Below are positions 16,061 through 23,259 of a DNA stretch of 64,000 nt, in pieces; position 1 is the stretch's first letter, and each line of letters begins with the position of its first letter. The DNA is from Nocardia terpenica. GTDB taxonomy: Bacteria > Actinomycetota > Actinomycetes > Mycobacteriales > Mycobacteriaceae. The stretch is from contig NZ_JABMCZ010000002.1 of assembly GCF_013186535.1 (NCBI RefSeq), positions 1,488,001 through 1,552,000 of the forward strand, written 5' to 3'. The position numbers and the translations under genes are program-made. The notes beneath the pieces are model-generated. The model was not told where the DNA came from. It was given only the letters and a program-made list of their open reading frames with translations, and searched no databases.

Positions 16061-16900
16061 ATGACCGACACCATCGTTGATGTCACCGCCGACACTGCGG
16101 GTGCAGCCGCCGACTCCAATCCCACCGCGGAGTCACCGCGGCCGAACCCGCCCGCATTTCAGGGCAAATCCACTCCCGGCGCCGGTGACGACGCCGACCC
16201 TCCGGAGACGGCTGAACAGCTGCGGCCCGAGGCGGAACCGAAGACGTTCAGCGCCGACTACGTGCAGAAGCTGCGCAGTGAAAATGCGAAGCTGCGCACC
16301 GAATTTCGTGACGGGCTCGCCGAAGCCCGTGCGGACGCCGAGCGAGCCGCCCAGGAGGCGGCGGACCGATCGCGACACGAAATGGCCGAGTCGATCGGCA
16401 AGGCACTGGGCCTGATCGAGGACGACAAGCCGGTCGATCCGGCCGAACTCGTCGCCCAGGCCGAACAGAAACGTCAGCAAGCCCAGGCCGCCGCCGAAGC
16501 GTCCGCCGCGAGGGCACGCGCCATGCAGGTGGAGCTGGCCCTGTATCGGGCCGCCGAAGCTGCGGGGGTCGACTCCGGAGCGCTGCTGGATTCCCGCTCG
16601 TTCATGGCCAGAGTCGAGGGACTCGACCCTGGCGCAGCAGATTTCGGCGACAGGATCGCCGAGCACATCGTCGCAGCAGTGGATGCGAACCCTGGCTTCA
16701 AACGACCAGCGCCACGCACCACACCGGCACGCTCCGGCGGGGACATGTCCGGCGGCAACGGCGACCCCTCCGGACAGGAGGAGTACGACGTCAACCGGCT
16801 ACGCCAATTGCGCACGGAGTCCCGCGAGAAGGGCCGCGCCGGTGGTGGGGTCACCCGTGGAATGTCGACGCCGGTCCCGCCGGACTGGGTCATGTCCTGA
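16061..16900 (+). CDS. Capsid scaffolding protein
   Basis: 279 residues from ATG 16061 (AGAAAGG upstream; an upstream GTG-type extension is Arg-rich and not used). Disordered N-terminus, long charged coiled coil from residue ~65 to ~175 (YVQKLRSENAKLRTEFRDGL...), and a flexible Gly/Arg tail, the usual build of a scaffold directly before the major capsid gene. It would form the internal core of the prohead and leave at maturation. Confidence 0.85.
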   Translation: MTDTIVDVTADTAGAAADSNPTAESPRPNPPAFQGKSTPGAGDDADPPETAEQLRPEAEPKTFSADYVQKLRSENAKLRTEFRDGLAEARADAERAAQEAADRSRHEMAESIGKALGLIEDDKPVDPAELVAQAEQKRQQAQAAAEASAARARAMQVELALYRAAEAAGVDSGALLDSRSFMARVEGLDPGAADFGDRIAEHIVAAVDANPGFKRPAPRTTPARSGGDMSGGNGDPSGQEEYDVNRLRQLRTESREKGRAGGGVTRGMSTPVPPDWVMS

Positions 16901-16943
16901 GCTCGTGCCCGGAACGGGTCACCGCCGCACAACACAACTGAAA

Positions 16944-16955
16944 ACAACTGAATAG
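16944..16955 (+). repeat. Late-gene start-associated 12-mer, copy 1 (capsid gene)
   Basis: ACAACTGAATAG, preceded by a degenerate tandem copy (ACAACTGAAA from 16934). It ends 12 bases before the GTG of the capsid gene, with GAGG overlapping its end. Confidence 0.7.
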
Positions 16956-16967
16956 AGGACATTCGCT

Positions 16968-17891
16968 GTGGCGAACCAATTTCTGACCCCGCAGCTCATC
17001 GCTCAGCAGGCGTTGGCCACGTTGTACGAGTCGTTGGTGATGGTGCCGCTCGTCTACACGGACATCAGCTCCGAGTTCACCGCGCAGAAACCGGGCAACA
17101 CCATCATGGTTCGGAAGCCCGCTGTGTTCCAGGCACAGAACTTCGTGCAGGGCAGCGGGATCCAGTTGCAGTCTGCCAATGAAGGCAACATCCCGGTCAC
17201 GCTCAACCAGGTGGCCGACGTCAGTTTCTCGGTCACCTCGCAGGAGCTGACGCTGTCGATCGTCAACTTCGACGAGCAGTTGCTCACCCCGGCCTGTATG
17301 GCGCTGGCGGAGAAGATCGACCGCGACATCCTGTCGCTACGCTCCCAGATCACCCAAACCGTCGGCGTGCAGGGCGGCAATAACGTCGCAAATTGGAACG
17401 CACCGGAAGTGCTGATCGACGCGGCCCGTGTGCTGGACGTGGCCAAGGTTCCCGTCGACGGCCGTGCCGTTGTCACCGGCCCGTACACGAAAGCCAACTG
17501 GCTCAACAGCCAGCTGCTCAAGTTCGTCATGAACTCGGGTAACACCGACGCGCTGCGCAAGGCATCGATCGGGCAGAACCTTTTCGGGTTCGACGCCTAC
17601 CAGACCCAGAACGTGAAGGCCCCCACCAGCGCGCCCGCCACGGGTAGCGGATTGCCCACCACCGAGGCCGGTGTCGCCTTTCACCAGTCGGCATTCTGCT
17701 TCGCTTCCGCACCGTTGGAGCTGGCTCCCGGCAGCTTCGCATCGGTCCAGTCCTACAGCGGCTTGTCGGTGAGGGTCGCCTACCAGTACGACATCCTCCA
17801 GAAACAGACGATCGTCAGCTTGGACACCCTCTATGGCGTCCAGGTCCTCGACCCGAACCGGGCCTGTCTGGTCCAGGGAGCGCTCGCCTGA
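16968..17891 (+). CDS. Major capsid protein, P22-coat-like HK97 fold
   Basis: 307 residues from GTG 16968. The opening TPQLIAQQALATLYESLVMVPLVYTD matches the P22 coat/gp5-like family (N-terminal arm helix followed by the first strand), and the P-domain helix region (ALAEKIDRDILSL) and C-terminal strands fit an HK97-fold shell protein. It forms the icosahedral capsid. Directly preceded by the ACAACTGAATAG element, which suggests strong expression. Confidence 0.9.
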   Translation: MANQFLTPQLIAQQALATLYESLVMVPLVYTDISSEFTAQKPGNTIMVRKPAVFQAQNFVQGSGIQLQSANEGNIPVTLNQVADVSFSVTSQELTLSIVNFDEQLLTPACMALAEKIDRDILSLRSQITQTVGVQGGNNVANWNAPEVLIDAARVLDVAKVPVDGRAVVTGPYTKANWLNSQLLKFVMNSGNTDALRKASIGQNLFGFDAYQTQNVKAPTSAPATGSGLPTTEAGVAFHQSAFCFASAPLELAPGSFASVQSYSGLSVRVAYQYDILQKQTIVSLDTLYGVQVLDPNRACLVQGALA

Positions 17892-18088
17892 TGGCCGACT
17901 ACTATCGCGACACCATCACGGGCAACGTTTACCAGCCTGTCGATGACGAGCATCGCGCCTACTTCGAGAAGTGGGCACGATTCGTGTCGGTCGACAATCT
18001 CGATGAGCTGGCCGCCACCTCGGCACCGGACTCGGCAACTGTCTCGGGTAGCGCGCGTGGCAAGAAGGCTGCCGCGCCCGTGCGGTGA
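17891..18088 (+). CDS. Small phage protein after the capsid gene
   Basis: 65 residues (MADYYRDTITGNVYQPVDDE...), overlapping the capsid stop (TGATG). Acidic first half, basic Lys/Ala-rich end. Small proteins of this kind at this position are common; possibly capsid-associated. No family assigned. Confidence 0.65.
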   Translation: MADYYRDTITGNVYQPVDDEHRAYFEKWARFVSVDNLDELAATSAPDSATVSGSARGKKAAAPVR

Positions 18089-18384
18089 AACCGCCACGGG
18101 TCCGAGGCGGCGCGGTGTTCGCCTCGTTCACCCTCGCCTGGATCGCCTATGACGCGGCGGCTCCAGACGGGGAGATGCTGACCGATGCGGCGCCGTATCC
18201 ACGTTCGGCACCCGGTGTTGTGGACGCTCACGGTGGTGGCCACGGCTGCGCACCTGCTCGACGGGTACCGAGCCGTCGGTGTCCCCCGCCTGGATCCCTT
18301 CATGCAGGCGGCGCACATCGCCCGCAACGTCGCCTTTCGGCGAAACAGATTCCCACACAACTGAATACGGAGTCGGGGTGCTGA
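18085..18384 (+). CDS. Small protein, overlapping the next gene
   Basis: GTG 18085 overlaps the previous stop (GTGA). The first ~38 residues (KPPRVRGGAVFASFTLAWIAYDAAAPDGEML) look coding and include a hydrophobic segment; the rest overlaps 18185-18364 in another frame and loses coding character. Either a short gene with a run-on tail or an N-terminal remnant. Confidence 0.4.
   Translation: MKPPRVRGGAVFASFTLAWIAYDAAAPDGEMLTDAAPYPRSAPGVVDAHGGGHGCAPARRVPSRRCPPPGSLHAGGAHRPQRRLSAKQIPTQLNTESGC
18185..18364 (+). CDS. Small basic phage protein
   Basis: 59 residues (MRRRIHVRHPVLWTLTVVATAAHLLDGYRAVG...FPHN) with strong GC3 bias. One hydrophobic stretch (WTLTVVATAAHLL). Its stop TGA lies inside the ACAACTGAATAC element of the following gene. 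No family recognised. Confidence 0.5.
   Translation: MRRRIHVRHPVLWTLTVVATAAHLLDGYRAVGVPRLDPFMQAAHIARNVAFRRNRFPHN
18357..18368 (+). repeat. Late-gene start-associated 12-mer, copy 2
   Basis: ACAACTGAATAC followed by GGAG, nine bases before GTG 18378 of the connector gene. Confidence 0.7.
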
Positions 18385-18860
18385 TCTATGCGACCGCGGT
18401 CGATCTCACCGCATCCCATGCCGACGGGACACCGCCATGGCTGCCGTCGACGCCCGCAACCGCAGGTCTGCTGTTGCGTCACGCCTCCAACCTGGTGACC
18501 CGAGCAACCCGCCTGGATCGGTATTTCACCTACCCGCTTCCGGCCGGGGGCGCGCCCCCCGCGTCCGCACCGGCGGGCACCGATACCGGGAAGCCATCCG
18601 ATCCGGCTGTGTCGCAAGCATTTTGCGATGCGACATGTCAGCAGGTGGTGTTCTGGGTGACCGCAGGCATCAACCCGGATGCGCAGCTGACTGGACAACC
18701 GCGGTTCATCTCATCGCAGACGGTTCCGGGCAGCTCGGTGTCCTACGACACCAGCAGTTCGGCGCAATGGCTGGAGACCGCGGTCACCGAGCTGTGCGAC
18801 GCCAGCGTGGACATCCTCCGCAACGCCGGATTGATGACGCTGCGAACTGAAGTGTGGTGA
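18378..18860 (+). CDS. Head-to-tail adaptor (gp6-like connector)
   Basis: 160 residues from GTG 18378, chosen for the GGAG and the 12-mer just upstream. Helical, with LLLRHASNLVTRATRLDRYF near residue 35 and a C-terminal helix (AVTELCDASVDILRNAGL), resembling HK97 gp6-type adaptors that bind under the portal. First of four neck genes. Confidence 0.7.
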   Translation: MLIYATAVDLTASHADGTPPWLPSTPATAGLLLRHASNLVTRATRLDRYFTYPLPAGGAPPASAPAGTDTGKPSDPAVSQAFCDATCQQVVFWVTAGINPDAQLTGQPRFISSQTVPGSSVSYDTSSSAQWLETAVTELCDASVDILRNAGLMTLRTEVW

Positions 18861-18864
18861 CCTG

Positions 18865-19239
18865 ATGCCGCAGACACTGCCGCTGACATTCGCCTTCGGC
18901 GTCATGCTCGGCGTGATGCGCGGCCCGGCGCAGGACGTGCACGGGGACACCAATCGCGCGCCGTCCCACATGATCGGACCGGCCGCGATGGCCTGGCAGT
19001 CCGGGCAGGCCACACACGGGACCGCGGGGCCGCGCGACCTCCGCAACGAGACGATTTTCGACATCACCGCGCCACCCGGATCGGATGTGCGCAAAGCTGA
19101 CCGGCTGCTGGTGCCGCCCGGCGTGCTCACCGTGGCCGGGTCTGTGCTGCTGCACGTCTTGGCCGAACCGGAATGCCCGACAAACGCTTTCACCGGCTGG
19201 CAACCGTTCACCAGGATCCACGCCGTCTTCTACAGCTGA
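18865..19239 (+). CDS. Head-tail stopper-like protein
   Basis: 124 residues. Beta-rich (LPLTFAFGVMLGVMRGPAQD; RKADRLLVPPGVLTVAGSVLLHVLAEP ... FTRIHAVFYS), as in SPP1 gp16/phage stopper proteins that close the portal channel. Called from fold pattern and gene order. Confidence 0.6.
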   Translation: MPQTLPLTFAFGVMLGVMRGPAQDVHGDTNRAPSHMIGPAAMAWQSGQATHGTAGPRDLRNETIFDITAPPGSDVRKADRLLVPPGVLTVAGSVLLHVLAEPECPTNAFTGWQPFTRIHAVFYS

Positions 19240-19269
19240 CCACCACCGTGTTCGTGAAAGGGGTGCCTC

Positions 19270-19581
19270 GTGCGGTACGACCCGAAAGGCAACAACCTGC
19301 GCGACATACCCCGCTTCGGCCCGAAGGTACATGCCATCGTGCATCGGAAAGCCCAAGCGGGAGCCCGGATCTGGCGCACCAACAGCATCATCGTGACCGG
19401 ATACAACGCCAGTCATGTCCAGGTGATCGACAGCCGCAATCCCGACAATGGCGCTCAGCAGAGCATCGTGTATGTCTCCGGCCGCTACGCGAAATGGCGT
19501 GAGCTGGGATCGAGCCGGGCCGGACCCCGCGCGCCCGAGCGGGTGCTGCTACGTGCCCGTCCCATCATCAAGGAAGCGTAA
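19270..19581 (+). CDS. Neck/tail-completion-like protein
   Basis: 103 residues from GTG 19270. Basic, with RKAQAGARIWRTNSIIVTGYNASHVQVID in the middle: a helix followed by strands, as in the small proteins between stopper and tail terminator of actinophages. Stop overlaps the next ATG (TAATG). Confidence 0.6.
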   Translation: MRYDPKGNNLRDIPRFGPKVHAIVHRKAQAGARIWRTNSIIVTGYNASHVQVIDSRNPDNGAQQSIVYVSGRYAKWRELGSSRAGPRAPERVLLRARPIIKEA

Positions 19582-20105
19582 TGACCAGTCCCGCAACGCA
19601 TTCCGTGACTGGTCAACTCACAGACACGACCCTAACAGCGGTGTCGGAGACGGTCCCCGACGCCGGTTACGGCGCCGGGCGACTGTCGGCCGCGATCAGC
19701 GAGCGATATCCGGTGCCGGGCGCGTTTCTGGACTGGGAACAGGTGTGTGTCGACCTGCTGACGCCGCTCGCTTACACCTGCTCGGCTCTGCCACCGGATA
19801 TGCAGGCGCTGGATGCCCTGTTGCCGCTAGTCCTCGTGCGCCGAGTCGGCGGTGGTCTGGACGTGAACGCAATCACCGACACCGCGCTCATGCAATGCAC
19901 GGCATTCGCCCCTACCCGGGCGCTATCGCAGCAGTTGGCCTCCCAAGTGCGTGAAGCACTGCTCGCCTGCCCCGGAGATCAGGTCAACGGGGTACTCGTC
20001 GACTACGTCGAGGAGATGTCCGGACAGCTCGAGGTGACCGATCTCGACCCGTTGAACCGCACCGTCGAGGTCGCGTTCCGGATGGAGGCGCGCCGACAGC
20101 TGTGA
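19581..20105 (+). CDS. Tail terminator-like protein
   Basis: 174 residues. Alpha/beta pattern with LLPLVLVRRVGGGLDVNAITDTALMQCTAFAP and a C-terminal beta strand pair (LEVTDLDPLNRTVEVAFRMEA), as in HK97 gp10/lambda gpU-type terminators. It sits immediately before the tail tube gene. Confidence 0.65.
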   Translation: MTSPATHSVTGQLTDTTLTAVSETVPDAGYGAGRLSAAISERYPVPGAFLDWEQVCVDLLTPLAYTCSALPPDMQALDALLPLVLVRRVGGGLDVNAITDTALMQCTAFAPTRALSQQLASQVREALLACPGDQVNGVLVDYVEEMSGQLEVTDLDPLNRTVEVAFRMEARRQL

Positions 20106-20118
20106 AATCGGCTACGCC

Positions 20119-20142
20119 ACAACTGAATACATAACTGAATAC
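20119..20142 (+). repeat. Late-gene start-associated 12-mer, tandem copies 3a and 3b
   Basis: ACAACTGAATAC (20119-20130) directly followed by ATAACTGAATAC (20131-20142). TTGGAG and GTG 20158 follow. Confidence 0.7.
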
Positions 20143-20157
20143 TGATTGGAGCCCTTC

Positions 20158-21081
20158 GTGGCTGGTATCGGCACCTCGTTGACGACGTTGAAGAACGCAC
20201 AACGCGCCCTGCTGCTGAAACCCCTGGATGCGGCCGTATTCCTCGCACCGTGGTACACCCCCTCCCCGACCGCGTTCACCGACAACACAGCGACGTTGCA
20301 GCCGCTCCCGACCGGATACCTGTCGGTTGGCCTGATCGACAAGAAAAGTGGTGTCGCGTTCGCGCGTAACGTGACGGCTGCGCCGATCGAGTCGTACGGC
20401 GAACTCCAGCCCACCAGGGATGACATTGTCGACGACACCACCACCTTGGAGTTCGAGCCGCAGCAGACCAACGCGTTGACGATCGCTCTCACCACGAACG
20501 CTGCCCTTCAGTCCATCCAGGCCAGCGGCATCAACGGGGAGGTGCTGTTCGCGCAGCCGTCGGCTCCGCAGATCGTTTACTACTCGGCGATCGTGATCGG
20601 CAAGGACGGTACTGATTCGAACCCGATCTACATCTACAAGGTGATGCCGAAGGTCGCCGTCACCAAGTGGGGCGGCGAGAACTGGGTGCCGACCGGACTC
20701 ACCAGCCAGAAGCTGACCCTCACGGCATTCAAGGATGATGTCGCCGGGTTCGCGGTGGCGCACGGGTTTGGTGGCGCAGGCTGGAAGGCGTTGCTTGCCA
20801 AGACGGGTATCCCGTATCCGGTCACCAGCCTGAGCCTGTCTCCGAACACACTGACCGTCGTGCACGGCGGCGCGCCATCGATACCGATCACGGTAGTCGA
20901 CCAACTCGGCAACCCTGTCACCGGCACCATCGCGTGGACATCGTCGGCGACCGCCACCGCCACCGTCTCCAACGCCGGGATCGTCACTGGTATCGCCGCA
21001 GGGACAGCGACGATCACCGCTACCTATACCCCCGCGGGCGGTGCCACCGCGACCGGCACCTGCACCGTCACCGTCAGCTGA
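20158..21081 (+). CDS. Major tail tube protein with C-terminal Ig-like domain
   Basis: 307 residues from GTG 20158 (TTGGAG six bases upstream). Residues 1-220 are the tube domain (LLKPLDAAVFLAPWYTPSPT ... KVMPKVAVTKWGGENW). Residues ~223-307 form a bacterial Ig-like (Big_2) domain: SLSLSPNTLTVVHGG ... VSNAGIVTGIAAGTATITATY. Such domains decorate the outside of tail tubes and may help adhere to cell surfaces. Two tandem ACAACTGAATAC elements precede it. Confidence 0.85.
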   Translation: MAGIGTSLTTLKNAQRALLLKPLDAAVFLAPWYTPSPTAFTDNTATLQPLPTGYLSVGLIDKKSGVAFARNVTAAPIESYGELQPTRDDIVDDTTTLEFEPQQTNALTIALTTNAALQSIQASGINGEVLFAQPSAPQIVYYSAIVIGKDGTDSNPIYIYKVMPKVAVTKWGGENWVPTGLTSQKLTLTAFKDDVAGFAVAHGFGGAGWKALLAKTGIPYPVTSLSLSPNTLTVVHGGAPSIPITVVDQLGNPVTGTIAWTSSATATATVSNAGIVTGIAAGTATITATYTPAGGATATGTCTVTVS

Positions 21082-21492
21082 TCAGCAGTTCACGTCAGCG
21101 TGAATGGCATCGACGACCTGCTGCCGCTGTTCGCTTGTCAGCGTCGCCCACTCGGGAGACTGCTGTACCGCCCCGATCATGAACGTCTGGATCTCGGCGT
21201 CACTCGCGTTCGGCACCTGTTCCCGATAGGTCGCCGCCAGCGAACGGTATTTCGAGCACGGAAACTGCGTCACCGATGCCGCACCCTCGGTTGTGGCGGA
21301 CGGTGTTGTAGTGCTGTTCGCCGCCGCCGACGTACTGGCCGTCTCGACCGGTGGCGGCGTCGCAGGAGCCCCCGGAGCGGTAGTGGCCGATGTGGGTATG
21401 GCGACCGGATGGCCACTACCGCCTCCACCGCATCCGGTCAGCAGGATTGCCGCCGCTGAAACCGCCACGGCGGCAGCGATTCTCGATACCAC
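21082..21492 (-). CDS. Secreted lipoprotein, reverse-strand moron
   Basis: 136 residues. Signal peptide with a lipobox LLTG-C21 (AAAILLTGCGGGG), then a Pro/Ala/Ser/Thr linker and a helical C-domain (CSKYRSLAATYREQVPNASD ... QQVVDAIHADVNC) with two Cys that could pair. Its stop abuts the stop of the tail tube gene with no gap, on the opposite strand of an otherwise rightward late operon. A product displayed on the lysogen surface; superinfection exclusion is an inference from position and topology. Confidence 0.8.
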   Translation of the reverse strand: MVSRIAAAVAVSAAAILLTGCGGGGSGHPVAIPTSATTAPGAPATPPPVETASTSAAANSTTTPSATTEGAASVTQFPCSKYRSLAATYREQVPNASDAEIQTFMIGAVQQSPEWATLTSEQRQQVVDAIHADVNC

Positions 21493-21521
21493 CCTGGATT
21501 TCTACCAGACGAAAGAGCCTT

Positions 21522-21770
21522 ATGCCTGCCGTACCAACGAAATACCCGGTCCAGGTAAGCGATGGAACCCGCACCTACGAGGTGTTCGACGCAACCTCCT
21601 ACGTCAACGCCGTCTACGGGCAAGGCCACAAACCAGTCGCTCCGCTCGCCGAGCCGCCGCAAGCGCCGCCCGTCTCGACGACATCGACCCGCACCACCGT
21701 CCCCACACCTGCGGCCGCCGTCCCGGTCGTATCTCCCATCCCTGCAACGGAAGTGAAGGACAACAAATGA
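21522..21770 (+). CDS. Small phage protein with Pro/Thr tail
   Basis: 82 residues from ATG 21522 (GAAAGAG upstream). The first 35 residues (VPTKYPVQVSDGTRTYEVFDATSYVNAVYG) look folded; the rest is PPxxPVST-type linker. ATGA overlap with the next gene. No family. Confidence 0.6.
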   Translation: MPAVPTKYPVQVSDGTRTYEVFDATSYVNAVYGQGHKPVAPLAEPPQAPPVSTTSTRTTVPTPAAAVPVVSPIPATEVKDNK

Positions 21771-21976
21771 GCCAGACCGCGATCCCCGCCGCCCGCGCCG
21801 ACGCGACCCCGATCACCGACGCTCCCACTCCCGATCACACCATCTATCCCGGCTCGGACGCGTTGTCGAAGTACTACCCGTCCCCCGCCCAGTCACGCGT
21901 CGGCGCAGGCCAGACCGACAACTCCCCCGATGTGTCGGTGGTCGACGGCTCCGGTGTGTGGCGGATCGGCAGCTGA
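21767..21976 (+). CDS. Small phage protein
   Basis: 69 residues from ATG 21767, overlapping the previous stop (ATGA). Polar, Pro-rich, ending VSVVDGSGVWRIGS. No family recognised. Confidence 0.55.
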   Translation: MSQTAIPAARADATPITDAPTPDHTIYPGSDALSKYYPSPAQSRVGAGQTDNSPDVSVVDGSGVWRIGS

Positions 21977-21977
21977 T

Positions 21978-22307
21978 ATGGCCGCCCGCAAGACATCTCG
22001 CGCCGACGTCCAGGTCGGCCGCTTCTACGAGTTGCAGCAGGAACTGTCGGCGACGCGCCGCGGCCCGTACCAGCTGACCGAAGCGATCTCGATTCCCCCG
22101 CTCACCCTGGCGCAGTCACGGGCGATCAGGAAGGCGAACAGCGACGACGAGCAGTTGAAGATTCTGCTCGGGGAGCACTTCGCCGCGATCATCGCGCTCT
22201 ACGACGACCGACCGCTGGATGAGTGGCTCGCCTTTCAGAACGACCTGTATGCGCACTTCTTCGGGCAGGGCGCTCGCGAGCTGCCGGGGGGATCGTCGGG
22301 CTCGTAG
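21978..22307 (+). CDS. Tail assembly chaperone (gpG-like)
   Basis: 109 residues from ATG 21978. Helical (LTLAQSRAIRKANSDDEQLKILLGEHFAAIIALYDDRPLDEWLAF), ending ELPGGSSGS in the zero frame. The last codons contain the canonical slippery heptamer G_GGG_GGA. Together with the -1 frame product it would chaperone the tape measure during tail tube assembly, as gpG/gpGT in lambda. Confidence 0.85.
   Translation: MAARKTSRADVQVGRFYELQQELSATRRGPYQLTEAISIPPLTLAQSRAIRKANSDDEQLKILLGEHFAAIIALYDDRPLDEWLAFQNDLYAHFFGQGARELPGGSSGS
22286..22292 (+). other. Programmed -1 ribosomal frameshift site
   Basis: Heptamer G GGG GGA in the reading phase of the upstream gene (codons CCG GGG GGA). Slipping back one base continues as ...G-G-I-V-G-L-V-E-F-W-D in the downstream frame. 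Position just before the zero-frame stop is typical for siphovirus tail chaperones. Confidence 0.8.
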
Positions 22308-23173
22308 AGTTCTGGGACTCCTTCGGCGACGCGCTCGACTACGACCTGCTCGAGCGTGGCATCGATGTCCGAGACGCATTCGGGCCCAGTTATCTTCGTA
22401 CCCGTGATTGGCGGACTGTGTGGCGGTTCAAGGACCGGCTGCCGCGTCAATCCCACTACAAGTCAGCACTGGCCTTGGACGAGGAACTGGCGCAGCAGCT
22501 CCTCAACCGCGAGGACGCAGAAGCCGACACCGACCACGACCGGGCTGGTATCTCGCCGGTCGGCTACAGCATCGATACGTACCTGCTGCTGTCGATCATT
22601 GATGCCCTGATGGGCGTGCAGGCCGCCATCGTCGCCGCGGCCGGAGCGGATCCGCCGCACGTAACACCGATGCCGCGGCCGGAGACTGCCGTCGATCGAG
22701 TTCGTGAGCAGCGGCGTACCGCCTCCATGCAGGCGTTGATCGATCTGTTCACCCCACCGTCTCATCCAGAGGAATTCCCGATGTCGATCTTCGAAGCCAC
22801 CTTGCCCGCGCAGGCGGCAGGCGGCGCGGACGCGATCACCGTTGCTGGTGTATTCGAACCGCAGAATTTTACTGGCGTCACGGTGTCGAGCGTGGTGGTG
22901 TGCCCGCCAGCTGGATATGCCACCGTGACCGGCGCTGCCACCAACAACGTCACCATCACCGTGCGCCAGATCCGCGGCGGTTCCGTCGTCGCTGCCTTCG
23001 CGACACTCACTCTCACGACGGGCGTAAATCTGGGCGCCGAGATCCCGCTCACCGTCCCGGTCGTCGTGGCGCCGCAACTTGCCTCCGGAGACGTGGTCGA
23101 CATACTTCTGCATCAGAACGGGGCAGGCATTGCCCTCGGCGCGGGCCTGACCGCACAGATCACGGTTAGTTGA
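22292..23173 (+). CDS. Tail assembly chaperone -1 frame extension (gpGT-like)
   Basis: 293 codons read only after the -1 shift, giving a 398-residue fusion with residues 1-105 of the upstream gene. The first 163 residues are the T domain (VEFWDSFGDALDYDLLERGIDVRD ... YLLLSIIDALMGVQAAIVAAAG). No stop codon separates it from a beta-rich 130-residue segment starting at ATG 22781, so the fusion is unusually long unless translation restarts there. Confidence 0.75.
   Translation: MVGLVEFWDSFGDALDYDLLERGIDVRDAFGPSYLRTRDWRTVWRFKDRLPRQSHYKSALALDEELAQQLLNREDAEADTDHDRAGISPVGYSIDTYLLLSIIDALMGVQAAIVAAAGADPPHVTPMPRPETAVDRVREQRRTASMQALIDLFTPPSHPEEFPMSIFEATLPAQAAGGADAITVAGVFEPQNFTGVTVSSVVVCPPAGYATVTGAATNNVTITVRQIRGGSVVAAFATLTLTTGVNLGAEIPLTVPVVVAPQLASGDVVDILLHQNGAGIALGAGLTAQITVS
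22781..23173 (+). CDS. Beta-rich phage protein from an internal start
   Basis: 130 residues (MSIFEATLPAQAAGGADAIT...), in the same frame as the chaperone extension. AGAGGAA lies six bases before ATG 22781, so a free protein is likely made. Alternating strands (VTVSSVVVCPPAGYATVTGAATNNVTITVRQI) suggest a small beta sandwich, such as a tail-tube-associated or decoration protein. No family recognised. Confidence 0.6.
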   Translation: MSIFEATLPAQAAGGADAITVAGVFEPQNFTGVTVSSVVVCPPAGYATVTGAATNNVTITVRQIRGGSVVAAFATLTLTTGVNLGAEIPLTVPVVVAPQLASGDVVDILLHQNGAGIALGAGLTAQITVS

Positions 23174-23227
23174 AACGCGGCGACAAGTTCCTGTGTATCT
23201 GACAGCTTCTGCAGGATGCCTTGAGCC

Positions 23228-23239
23228 ACAACTGAATAC
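23228..23239 (+). repeat. Late-gene start-associated 12-mer, copy 4 (tape measure)
   Basis: ACAACTGAATAC, 20 bases before GTG 23260. Confidence 0.7.
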
Positions 23240-23259
23240 AGACGGGCGGTGAAACCACA

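Noticed and set aside
16797..16810. ACGCCAATTG resembling the early leader core
   Set aside because: Lies within the scaffold gene, short match, no transcript start expected.
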